A DNA stretch of 64,000 bases, from assembly GCF_047160095.1 (NCBI RefSeq), contig NZ_AP038785.1, positions 1,240,001-1,304,000 of the forward strand, written 5' to 3'. Position 1 is the stretch's first letter, and every line of letters begins with the position of its first letter. The notes under the pieces are model-generated. The model did no database searches. It worked only from the letters and a program-made list of their open reading frames with translations, and was not told the origin of the DNA. Of the stretch, positions 35,888-43,678 are shown piece by piece. The DNA is from Rodentibacter abscessus (GTDB lineage: Bacteria > Pseudomonadota > Gammaproteobacteria > Enterobacterales > Pasteurellaceae). The position numbers and the translations under genes are program-made.

Positions 35888-36217
35888 ATGAATCCTTGGG
35901 TTTTACTCGCAATTTCAATTTGCTTAGAAATAGCCGCAACAAATTTATTAAAACTGAGTAACGGTTTCACCAACCCCGTCCCGACTATCGGCTCATTGAC
36001 ACTCTACGCCATTGCCTTTTATTTACTTTCGATTATTTTCCGTACCTTACCTGTGGGATTGGTTTACGCCGTTTGGTCCGGTGTGGGGACTGTATTAACC
36101 GCTGTCGTTGCCTACTTCGCATTCGGGCAAAAAATTGATATGGCAGGATTAATTGGAATCGGATTAATTATCCTTGGTGTCTTGATTATTAACTTGTTTT
36201 CGTCAACGACACATTAA
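35888..36217 (+). CDS. Small multidrug resistance (SMR) efflux protein, EmrE/QacE type
   Basis: A 109-residue protein with four membrane helices. ISICLEIAATNLLKLSNGFT holds the membrane-embedded, proton- and drug-binding glutamate at residue 13 in helix 1; YAVWSGVGTVLTAVVAYFAF carries the conserved Tyr/Trp and GVG of helices 3. It functions as an antiparallel dimer exchanging protons for cationic drugs or, in guanidinium exporters, guanidinium. Which subgroup applies is not clear. CGAGG precedes the ATG. It is convergent with the IS element. Confidence 0.9.
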   Translation: MNPWVLLAISICLEIAATNLLKLSNGFTNPVPTIGSLTLYAIAFYLLSIIFRTLPVGLVYAVWSGVGTVLTAVVAYFAFGQKIDMAGLIGIGLIILGVLIINLFSSTTH

Positions 36218-36246
36218 ATTACGTAACCACTGCATAAAGCGAAAAA

Positions 36247-36366
36247 TAGGGTAACGCAACTTATTGCCCACCATTGAAATTCCTTCTTTGGATGGGTGGG
36301 AAAAAAATTTGACCGCCCTACAACATCCTTATTTAACAACATTTGTGCAACCGCTACATAATACCG
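36247..36366. repeat. Degenerate copy of the 180-bp inverted-repeat element (family A)
   Basis: The right part is clear: GCCCTACAACATCC...CATTTGTGCAACCGCTACATAATACCG, matching the right ends at 46392 and 50258. The left part is only faintly similar (TAGGGTAACGCAAC). It lies between the SMR gene and the IS. Confidence 0.55.
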
Positions 36367-36409
36367 AAAAAAAGCGAAAAATTGATCTGACCCCAAAAAG
36401 TTAGACCAT

Positions 36410-37219
36410 TTAACAAATGGTTTGAGTTCGATATTGTATCGGGCTCAAGCCGTTTAATTTTAATTGTATTCGTTCCTCATTGTAATACCGTATATACTCC
36501 CTCACCGCTTGTGCAACCTCCTCGGCATTGTCAAAATGCTTACCATAGATACATTCCGTTTTCATCCGCCCGAAAAAGCTCTCCATCATCGCATTATCTA
36601 GGCAGTTTCCCTTTCTTGACATACTCTGCACTATGCCGTTTTCTTGTAAGATGCGTTGATACGCACACATTTGATATTGCCAACCTTGGTCCGAATGCAG
36701 TATCGGCTTCGCCTCTTTGGGTAATTTTTCGACCGCTTGTTGCAACATTACTTTCACTTGTTGCCAATTCGGGCTTCGACTGATAGCAACGCTGATGATT
36801 TCCGAGTTGAAGCAGTCTAAAATCGGTGAGACGTAACATTTACTGCCGTCTTTGGCTTTGATTTCCGTGATGTCGGTAAGCCATTTTTCGTTTGGTCGGG
36901 TTGTGGTGAAATCCCGTTGTAAGCGGTTTGGGGCGATGTTTCCGATTTCACCGCGATAGGCGGCGTACTTTCTCGCTTTTTTGCCCTTCACCTGTAGCCC
37001 CATTTGTTGGATTAAGTGTTGTACCCGTTTGTGATTAACGCCTTTCAATAACGCACTTACTCGGCGATAACCATACGCCGGATTTTCTGCTTTAATCCGC
37101 CTGATTTCCGCTTTAAGTGCGGTATTTTTATCCGCCTTCGGCTTTAAATGATAGAAAAACACACTACGAGACAAATTTGCCAATGAAAGCAAGATGTTAA
37201 GCGGAAACGTCCCTCTCAA
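36410..37219 (-). CDS. IS3-family transposase OrfB (DDE integrase)
   Basis: A 269-codon frame with an HTH_21-like start (SRSVFFYHLKPKADKN), ENPAYGYRRVSALLKG, and the rve catalytic core. The DDE triad is visible as KWLTDITEI, ILHSDQGWQYQ and NAMMESFFGRMKTE, with the usual RYYNEERIQ and LNGLSPIQYR end. It opens at a TTG overlapping the orfA stop (ATTGA) in the -1 frame, so production is probably by -1 frameshift to an OrfAB fusion. It also contains an uptake signal at 37114-37122. Confidence 0.93.
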   Translation of the reverse strand: MRGTFPLNILLSLANLSRSVFFYHLKPKADKNTALKAEIRRIKAENPAYGYRRVSALLKGVNHKRVQHLIQQMGLQVKGKKARKYAAYRGEIGNIAPNRLQRDFTTTRPNEKWLTDITEIKAKDGSKCYVSPILDCFNSEIISVAISRSPNWQQVKVMLQQAVEKLPKEAKPILHSDQGWQYQMCAYQRILQENGIVQSMSRKGNCLDNAMMESFFGRMKTECIYGKHFDNAEEVAQAVREYIRYYNEERIQLKLNGLSPIQYRTQTIC

Positions 37220-37743
37220 TCTTTGGATAATCGCCGCCGTTCGGCTTCTTCCTCCCGTATCACTTCGTCCAACTTTTTTAGAAATGCCACCTCCGCTTCA
37301 AGCTCCAAAATCCTTAACCGTAAGCGGTCTTCTTCGGTCTTCGGCGGCGGTGGCATTTTGGCGTATTTTGGTTTTTTCGGGGACATTGTCGGTCTTCCTT
37401 TCGGTTTGGGGTGTAAACCGTTTATACCGTCTTTTTCAAAGGCTTTCAACCATTGGCTGATAAGACCTGAATTACTTATGCCGAAATGGATTGTCGCTTG
37501 CCTTGCAGAGAAATCCCCTTTTTGAACGGCAAGGATGACTTGATATTTAAATTCAGCGGAATAAATGCGTTTGCCGGGCAATAGGGCAAGCCCTGCATTG
37601 CCTGAATGTTGATATTGGGTAATCCAACGTCTTAAGGTGGTGTCGGAAAGTTGAAATTGTTTTTTTGTAAGTGAAACATCTAAGTGATTTTTAAGATAAA
37701 AATCGATGGCTTGTTGTTTGAATGTTTGATTGTATTTGGTCAT
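37216..37743 (-). CDS. IS3-family transposase OrfA (helix-turn-helix)
   Basis: A 175-residue protein, starting at ATG 37743 (MTKYNQTFKQQAIDFYL); the frame is open to the IS edge but that would leave no leader. Two helix-turn-helix units are visible, SLTKKQFQLSDTTLRRWITQY and FSARQATIHFGISNSGLISQW, followed by a Pro/Lys-rich linker and a leucine-zipper-like segment (EEDRLRLRILELEAEVAFLKKL). It binds the terminal repeats. Confidence 0.92.
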   Translation of the reverse strand: MTKYNQTFKQQAIDFYLKNHLDVSLTKKQFQLSDTTLRRWITQYQHSGNAGLALLPGKRIYSAEFKYQVILAVQKGDFSARQATIHFGISNSGLISQWLKAFEKDGINGLHPKPKGRPTMSPKKPKYAKMPPPPKTEEDRLRLRILELEAEVAFLKKLDEVIREEEAERRRLSKD

Positions 37744-37832
37744 AAAATCTGCCCCTGACTGAGTTGGTTTATTTTGTCCAACTTTTGGGGGGCAGATCAA
37801 ATTAACCGCTCTTTTTTATACTCATTGCCTTT

Positions 37833-39371
37833 TTAAGCCTTCACGTCTTGTTCATCACGCAATTGCCGATCAAACACGTTCGCACAATCATCTGTGCCTG
37901 CGCCGTACCAAGTTGTATCACGCAATGCTACTTCACCTTTGCGATATTTTTCAACCTCACTTTTTTTCACCAAATAACCGGTTACACGAATTAAATCGGT
38001 ATTTTTCAGATACGTGGTGATGTAACGATAGCCTGAAGCAAATGCACCATCAATAATATCGACTACGGCATCACAGTGATCTACATAAGTTTGATCAAAA
38101 GCGAATAAATCCCCTGTGCCGGATGGAAAATATTTATGAAAAGGGGCTGATTGTTTTAAATGAGCCAATAGTGTCGGCTCTTCCCCGACACGAATACGGT
38201 GTGCCGGTGTATTGCGTTTATCTTCTTCGTGATTACTTGCGCCCACTTGTGCATGTAATAAATAACGATTGCCCGTTCGTTCTGCATATAGGCCTTCGTG
38301 TGTATCGGTGATTTCTTTTAATTTATCCATGATTGCGGTGGCGATTTCATCTCCACGTTTACTTTTACCAAAGGTTTCATTTAAACCTTCACATTCTAAT
38401 AAGTGATTTGTCGCATCCGCTAATCCGACAATTGCGAACATTCCGGTAAAATTAGTACGCTTGATAAAACCTTCTTTTTCTAAGAACGAGCTATCAAAAA
38501 AGCAACTTTCTTCCACCACAAATTTATGACGTTTATCCATTGTGGAAAGAGCGCATTTTGCCACTCGTGGTAACAATGTATTTACCATTTCATCCGTGCT
38601 TTTACAGGAGCGGGCAATAGTACCAAGACGCAAACGGGTTAAGGTATAAGCCCCGCCACATTCCGGCAAAGCGTTGTAACAACTCGCCACGCCGTATTCT
38701 TCACCGAGATCGGAAATATAATAGGCATCATTGGCAAAAGAAGGTTTAGACACTAACAAGCAGGCTTTAGCAGCAAGTTCTGCAAATTCACGGCTCGTTT
38801 TAGTTTTATCATACCGAATCGTCATATTCGGGGTTGGAGCTTCCAACTCAATGACTGCACGTAAAATTAAACGACCTGCTTTCATATCATAAGGACCAAT
38901 ATTGGCGTGGCAGAACGAATCCGGCACTGTTTTATCAATATGATTTAAGAAACGTTTGATTTTTATATAATCTTTTTCTTCATCCGTAATAAAGGGCTCA
39001 AGCAATACATCAAGGCGACCGATATACACGGGATAAGTCGTAATGGAGGGAACGTGAGAATAAAGAATCAATAAACCGTCTAAGACTTCATCAAGATCCT
39101 TCGGTGGAGGTAATTCTAAAAATTCACAGCCTTTTTGAATATACACATTGTAATCCGGCAAAATATAGCGCGGGCGATAAATCGCATAGCCTTCACATAA
39201 ATCACAAATCATCTGATTTTGCAAAAAGCCCCATTCCTCATCGGTATAACCGAGCAATTCACGGGGATCAAATAAGCGTTCCGCAATATTACCTAAAGTC
39301 ATTAATTTTTGGTGATAAGTCAAATTATCGGCTTTGGCGGTATTGAGAATATCTTGAAGCGTGGCGAGCAT
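37833..39371 (-). CDS. yjjI: YjjI-family glycyl-radical enzyme
   Basis: A 513-residue protein of the YjjI (DUF3029) family, a glycyl-radical protein of unknown substrate. The C-terminal block has IRVTGYLVKKSEVEKYRKGE and then DTTWYGAGTDD; the radical glycine is probably in this end region. PECGGAYTLTRLRLG and LLHAQVGASNHEED are other conserved parts. The ATG at 39371 (MLATLQDILNTAK) has GAGGGAAAG upstream and gives the expected length (E. coli 516); longer starts exist. A perfect CRP palindrome lies 69 bases upstream. The radical-SAM activase gene yjjW, normally next to yjjI, is not here: an IS3 element begins 33 bases after the stop. Confidence 0.9.
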   Translation of the reverse strand: MLATLQDILNTAKADNLTYHQKLMTLGNIAERLFDPRELLGYTDEEWGFLQNQMICDLCEGYAIYRPRYILPDYNVYIQKGCEFLELPPPKDLDEVLDGLLILYSHVPSITTYPVYIGRLDVLLEPFITDEEKDYIKIKRFLNHIDKTVPDSFCHANIGPYDMKAGRLILRAVIELEAPTPNMTIRYDKTKTSREFAELAAKACLLVSKPSFANDAYYISDLGEEYGVASCYNALPECGGAYTLTRLRLGTIARSCKSTDEMVNTLLPRVAKCALSTMDKRHKFVVEESCFFDSSFLEKEGFIKRTNFTGMFAIVGLADATNHLLECEGLNETFGKSKRGDEIATAIMDKLKEITDTHEGLYAERTGNRYLLHAQVGASNHEEDKRNTPAHRIRVGEEPTLLAHLKQSAPFHKYFPSGTGDLFAFDQTYVDHCDAVVDIIDGAFASGYRYITTYLKNTDLIRVTGYLVKKSEVEKYRKGEVALRDTTWYGAGTDDCANVFDRQLRDEQDVKA

Positions 39372-39439
39372 AAAACTTTCCCTCATAAAATAAGATGGAA
39401 CATTGTAATGCCCACTTTGATACAAGGCAATTTTCATAA

Positions 39440-39455
39440 TGTGATGTTGATCACA
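39440..39455. promoter_or_regulatory. CRP/FNR-type palindrome between yjjI and the YczE-like gene
   Basis: TGTGATGTTGATCACA equals the CRP consensus TGTGAnnnnnnTCACA at all ten fixed positions and contains TGATnnnnATCA, the FNR core. It could act on yjjI (minus) and on the gene at 39564 (plus). Confidence 0.65.
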
Positions 39456-39563
39456 TTTATCTAAAATTTATCTTGTAAATTATGCTCTATAATACCATTA
39501 AAGTATTTTGGCTTTACTGTATTTACCCTTATGATAGCGACATCTAACCGAAACAGGTAATTT

Positions 39564-40229
39564 ATGAAAAAACCACGAGTAATTCCCCATACCGCTTGGG
39601 CGGCCGACTCCTTATGGTCGGTTGAAACGAAAACGATAAGCGTGTTGTTATGCGCTTTAGCGATATTGGGAATCGGCGATGGATTGATCGTATTATCCGA
39701 TTTCGGTTCATCTCCTTGGACAGTGCTGTCTCAAGGTGTCGCATTACAAAGTGATATGAGTATCGGCTGGTCATCATTTCTTATCAGTGCGGTTGTAATG
39801 ATTGCTTGGTTGCCTTTGAAACTACGTTTCGGTTTAGGAACAATCCTGAATATCATTGTCATTGCTCTTTTTTTAGATCTCACCACAAAAATTTTGCCCG
39901 AACCGACCGCACTTCTCTCTCGGATTGGGGTTGGTATCTTTGGGCTTTTTCTATACGGCTTAGGCACGGCACTTTATCTTACCTGTCAGCTAGGTGCAGG
40001 TCCAAGGGATGGGCTTATGGTGGGAATTTGTCAACGCTTTCATTTAAAGGTGGGCGGTGTTCGCACCGCTATTGAAGTGTTCGTTTGTGTGCTGGGCTTT
40101 TTTCTTGGCGGCACGGTGGGAATAGGCACCGTCATTTTTGCCGCCGGAATCGGTTGGATTGTACAAGCCTGTCTTAAATTAATTGCCCGCTTGCCACATC
40201 TTTCTCACGAAAGGAATAATCTCTCCTAA
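39564..40229 (+). CDS. YczE/YyaS-type integral membrane protein
   Basis: A 221-residue protein with five or six membrane helices. LIVLSDFGSSPWTVLSQGVA and LTCQLGAGPRDGLMVGICQR, two similar Gly-Pro turns, and VGTGVIFAAG-like GIGTVIFAAGIGWIVQ are typical of the YczE family. Function is not established; some members affect membrane-linked processes. It lies next to yjjI in H. influenzae as well, as I recall. Its 3' end overlaps the oppositely oriented heptosyltransferase-like gene by 51 bases. An uptake signal lies within near 39904. Confidence 0.85.
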   Translation: MKKPRVIPHTAWAADSLWSVETKTISVLLCALAILGIGDGLIVLSDFGSSPWTVLSQGVALQSDMSIGWSSFLISAVVMIAWLPLKLRFGLGTILNIIVIALFLDLTTKILPEPTALLSRIGVGIFGLFLYGLGTALYLTCQLGAGPRDGLMVGICQRFHLKVGGVRTAIEVFVCVLGFFLGGTVGIGTVIFAAGIGWIVQACLKLIARLPHLSHERNNLS

Positions 40230-41213
40230 AGCATGCCGAATTGAGATAAGCGTTAAATTCATTTGTGTTTCCTTGCCGGCAGGGGGACAAAAAGCAAGAT
40301 GTTTATCCGCCTCATTAATCGGTTTCCAACGTCTTGGTTGAGAAGAACGACTATTCGGATAAAACCCAATGGTAGGAATATTAAATGCACTGGCTAAATG
40401 CAACGGTCCGGTTGAGCCGGCAATGAATAAATCGGCACAAGCAAGCGATCGGGCAAAATCCACCAAGCCATTATTTTTATCATAAATCACCACTTGCGAA
40501 TCATTCACTAATTGTGCAAGTTCACCCGCTTTTTCACTTTCTCCCGGGCCTGCAGTTAGCACAATATGGCAATCAAATTCAGCTAATAAACCTTTGATTA
40601 ACTCCGCATATTGTTCAAGTGAAAGATTGGTTGCCGAACCGCCAGAACCGCTGTGTACGAAAATCCATTTTTTTTCTCTTGAAATCCCCAACATGTCTTG
40701 TAGAAAAATACGCTGATTTTCAACCGCACTTTCCGCAAAGGTTAGATAAGGCGGTTTCACTTCAACTATCGGCATCGCTTGTTTTGTCAAAAATGCACGA
40801 ACTAAATCCTGATTATATTCCGCTTCCGATTTTTCCGAACGGGAACGTCTTTGCGTAAGGCGATGATTATAAAGAAATTGTACCCATTTCGTCGCAGGCG
40901 CAAGACGATATTTAATCCCGCTTTTCCACGCTAATTTCCCATTGTGGGAATTTGAGAAAAAACTGATCATTGCATCAAAGTTTTTCGATTTCACCTCATT
41001 TACAAGGCGATTAAAATCCGCTTTATCGCCTTTGTGGCTATCAATAATCACATCATCCAGATAAGGGCAAATTTCTGCCAATGGTGCGGTGTAACGCGGC
41101 ACAAGTGCGGTCAATTTTAATGAAGGATTCGAGGCTTTCAACATCGCAAACGCCGGCCAAGCCTGTATAAAATCACCAAGTTTATCATTGCGAATGACTA
41201 AGATTTTTTCCAT
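40179..41213 (-). CDS. Family 9 glycosyltransferase (LPS heptosyltransferase-like)
   Basis: A 344-residue GT-B enzyme. MEKILVIRNDKLGDFIQAWP with KLGD is the GT9 acceptor-side start; FVHSGSGGSATNLSLEQYAEL and LFIAGSTGPLHLASAFNIPTIGFYPNSRS form the nucleotide-sugar site (the TGPLHLA motif is diagnostic). It likely adds a heptose or related sugar to the LPS core. It starts inside the end of waaL (16-base overlap) behind a GGAGGAA site. Which heptosyltransferase it is cannot be decided; it diverges from typical WaaC/WaaF. The last 51 bases overlap the neighbouring gene on the other strand. Confidence 0.88.
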   Translation of the reverse strand: MEKILVIRNDKLGDFIQAWPAFAMLKASNPSLKLTALVPRYTAPLAEICPYLDDVIIDSHKGDKADFNRLVNEVKSKNFDAMISFFSNSHNGKLAWKSGIKYRLAPATKWVQFLYNHRLTQRRSRSEKSEAEYNQDLVRAFLTKQAMPIVEVKPPYLTFAESAVENQRIFLQDMLGISREKKWIFVHSGSGGSATNLSLEQYAELIKGLLAEFDCHIVLTAGPGESEKAGELAQLVNDSQVVIYDKNNGLVDFARSLACADLFIAGSTGPLHLASAFNIPTIGFYPNSRSSQPRRWKPINEADKHLAFCPPAGKETQMNLTLISIRHALGEIIPFVRKMWQAGN

Positions 41214-42466
41214 GATTGTTCCTCCAAAGGAGATTTCTCCATTTGTTTTAACATGGCATAAAAAACAAGGGTTAAGAAAAAGTAAAAAAGATTACCTGAA
41301 TTATGCGTAAAAAAACCTTGGCTTAAACAATAAATCATCACGGAAAGAATATGCACCGTTCCCAATGTTGCGAGCAATTTTATATCTGAAGACGAACTGT
41401 TTAATCGAAGACTAAATTGACGTAACGGCACAAGTAAAATGCCGAGAAAAGCGATAAATCCGACAATACCCCGCTTAGACAAATCATCAAGATACTGGTT
41501 ATGGGCGTGATCAAATTGTCCGATATTGCCTCTTACCGCTTTTACCTTCACATCCTGCTTACGTTTTTCTGTCGCACCATCTGCGCCCCAGCCAAAAATC
41601 GGTTTTTCTTTTATCATCAAAATTGCGCTTTTCCACATATCAAAACGCAGTCCAAGAGACGTATTGGCATTGTTCTTTTCATAGTTACTTATATCGGATT
41701 GAATGAAAGACAGGCGTTCCATCACCCGGCTATTCGGCATATTCGTTACGCCGGTAATAGCAATAACAAATACCGTTGCCAGCACAAAGAAAAAACCTTT
41801 TGAAAGTGAATGACGATAAATCCACAACACCACGATAAAGATGATAGGTAACGCTACCCACCCTCCTCGTGCCGTTGAAAGAATACTCCCCAATATGCCA
41901 AAGAGCGAAGCAACAATACAAAGTGCGGTCATTTTACGCTGTGATTTTTGCCAGTAATAAAGCCCAATCACTAAACTAAATAGCCCGAATGACATTGAAA
42001 TATCGCCCGCTTGAATATAGATTGTACGCAAACCATAAGCAGCTTGGCTATGCAAAACAAATTTATCGTAAAGGGCAACCAATCCTGCAATGACAGAGCC
42101 TAACGGAATTGCATAAATTAACGCACATAGTTTTAACGGCATTCTTAATAAAAGCATTAAGGCCGGAATTAACAACACGGCTCGACTTGGGTTGTCTAAT
42201 TCCCTACCTCTTCCGTCATTCATCAATAGTGAAAGCAAAAAAACAGCAAAATAAAAAATATAACTATAAATTAACCATTTATCTTCTTTTGATAAATTCC
42301 ATTTAAATTTCTTAAATAGCCCGTAAACGCCATAACCGATCCCTAATGCAATCAGAAAAAACGGCGCAATATTATGTCCGCCTTTAAATGCCAAAACGGA
42401 TAAAAAGAAAAAACTGATACTACAATTAACCAGAAACGGAAGAAGATTTTGTTTAGATATTTGCAT
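41198..42466 (-). CDS. waaL: O-antigen ligase (WaaL-like)
   Basis: A 422-residue protein with about twelve membrane helices and a large periplasmic loop (about residues 245-320) with IFGWGADGATEKRKQ and GQFDHAHNQYLDDLSKRG. The histidine in DHAHNQYLD fits the conserved WaaL/Wzy_C motif, and STARGGWVALPIIF is the other arginine motif. It transfers polymer from undecaprenyl-PP to lipid A-core. A family member could instead be a polymerase, but the neighbouring core heptosyltransferase and the separate wzx/wzy/wzz locus at 1-9 kb support ligase. Confidence 0.82.
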   Translation of the reverse strand: MQISKQNLLPFLVNCSISFFFLSVLAFKGGHNIAPFFLIALGIGYGVYGLFKKFKWNLSKEDKWLIYSYIFYFAVFLLSLLMNDGRGRELDNPSRAVLLIPALMLLLRMPLKLCALIYAIPLGSVIAGLVALYDKFVLHSQAAYGLRTIYIQAGDISMSFGLFSLVIGLYYWQKSQRKMTALCIVASLFGILGSILSTARGGWVALPIIFIVVLWIYRHSLSKGFFFVLATVFVIAITGVTNMPNSRVMERLSFIQSDISNYEKNNANTSLGLRFDMWKSAILMIKEKPIFGWGADGATEKRKQDVKVKAVRGNIGQFDHAHNQYLDDLSKRGIVGFIAFLGILLVPLRQFSLRLNSSSSDIKLLATLGTVHILSVMIYCLSQGFFTHNSGNLFYFFLTLVFYAMLKQMEKSPLEEQSWKKS

Positions 42467-42485
42467 AAATAATCACTCGAACAAT

Positions 42486-42511
42486 AAAAAAACCGCACTC
42501 AAAAGTGCGGT
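42486..42511 (-). terminator. fbaA terminator from paired uptake signals
   Basis: ACCGCACT (42492-42499) and AGTGCGGT (42504-42511) form an 8-bp stem, with TTTTTT following on the minus strand, 25 bases after fbaA. Confidence 0.8.
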
Positions 42512-42535
42512 CGTATTTTATGCTATTTTTGTGGA

Positions 42536-43615
42536 TTATAAAACATCAACACAGTTTAAGTCTTCGAAAGATTGCTCTAGACGTTTGGACATAGATTCTT
42601 CCATTTTGCGCAACCAAACACGTGGATCGTAGTATTTTTTGTTCGGCACATCTTCGCCCTCAGGGTTACCTAATTGACCTTGAAGATAGGCTTCATTCGC
42701 TTTGTAGAAGTTTAAAATACCGTCCCAAGACGCCCATTGTGTATCCGTATCAATGTTCATTTTGATAGCACCGTAGCTGATTGCTTCGCGAATTTCTTCA
42801 CGAGAAGAACCTGAACCGCCGTGGAATACGAAATCAATCGATTTGGCCGGAAGGTTACGTTCTTTAGAAACGAACTCTTGCGATTCTCCTAAGATAGACG
42901 GTTTTAATTTTACATTACCCGGTTTGTAAACGCCATGTACGTTACCGAATGCCGCTGCCACAGTGAAGCGTGGGCTAACAGGATGTAATTGGTCGTAAAC
43001 ATACAATACATCGGAAGGTTGGGTGTATAAGCGGGATTCATCAACATCAGAATTATCTACACCGTCTTCTTCACCACCGGTAATGCCGATTTCGATCTCA
43101 AGGGTCATACCCATTTTGCTCATACGTGCAAGGTATTCACGGCAGATTGCCATATTTTCTTCCATTGGCTCTTCAGATAAGTCAATCATATGAGAAGAAA
43201 ACAGCGGTTTACCGGTTTCGGCAAAATGTTTTTCACCGGCATCAAGTAAGCCGTCAATCCACGGAAGTAATTTTTTTGCTGCGTGGTCAGTGTGAAGAAT
43301 AACAGGCACACCGTATTCTGCCGCAAGTGCGTGAACGTGTTTCGCACCTGCAATTGCACCTAAAACGTCCGCACGAGCGCCGGAAGCCGGTTTAATACCC
43401 TTACCTGCATAGAAAGATGCGCCACCGTTAGAGAATTGAATGATAACCGGTGCTTTTACACGTGCTGCGGTTTCTAATACTGCATTTACAGAATCAGAAC
43501 CGACGCAGTTTACCGCCGGAATTGCAAAATTATGTTCTTTTGCATAAGCGAATACTTTTTGAACATCATCACCGGTTAACACGCCCGGTTTTACAATATC
43601 TAATAATTTAGCCAT
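42536..43615 (-). CDS. fbaA: Fructose-bisphosphate aldolase, class II
   Basis: A 359-residue zinc aldolase that cleaves fructose 1,6-bisphosphate. HTDHAAKKLLPW contains the catalytic aspartate and zinc histidine; EIEIGITGGEEDGVDNS, NVHGVYKPGNVKLKP (zinc histidine) and VFHGGSGSSREEI (zinc histidine and phosphate loop) are present. Length equals E. coli FbaA (359). AAAGGAAA precedes the ATG. pgk lies 63 bases upstream on the same strand. Confidence 0.98.
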   Translation of the reverse strand: MAKLLDIVKPGVLTGDDVQKVFAYAKEHNFAIPAVNCVGSDSVNAVLETAARVKAPVIIQFSNGGASFYAGKGIKPASGARADVLGAIAGAKHVHALAAEYGVPVILHTDHAAKKLLPWIDGLLDAGEKHFAETGKPLFSSHMIDLSEEPMEENMAICREYLARMSKMGMTLEIEIGITGGEEDGVDNSDVDESRLYTQPSDVLYVYDQLHPVSPRFTVAAAFGNVHGVYKPGNVKLKPSILGESQEFVSKERNLPAKSIDFVFHGGSGSSREEIREAISYGAIKMNIDTDTQWASWDGILNFYKANEAYLQGQLGNPEGEDVPNKKYYDPRVWLRKMEESMSKRLEQSFEDLNCVDVL

Positions 43616-43678
43616 TTTTATGTTTCCTTTTGAAATATTAAAAATTTTTTAGGTATATGGTGTTTAATTTCTACAAAA

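Larger units (their letters stand above)
36383..37799 (-). mobile_element. Complete IS3-family insertion sequence
   Basis: A 1,417-bp element with ends TGATCTGACCCCAAAAAGTT and (inverted) TGATCTGCCCCCCAAAAGTT, about 30 bp of imperfect terminal repeat, and TG...CA termini. A 3-bp direct repeat, AAT, flanks it (36380-36382 and 37800-37802), matching the short target duplications of the IS150-type IS3 subgroup. It carries orfA and orfB in overlapping frames and both look intact. It sits 33 bases after the yjjI stop. Confidence 0.92.

Noticed and set aside
36214..36396. 60-codon minus-strand frame next to the SMR gene
   Set aside because: Crosses the degenerate family A element and the IS end; no ribosome site or domain.
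37801..37832. Possible remnant of yjjW start (ATGAGTATAAAAAAG) after yjjI
   Set aside because: Only seven codons before a stop; no similarity to the YjjW cysteine motif and poor ribosome-site spacing.
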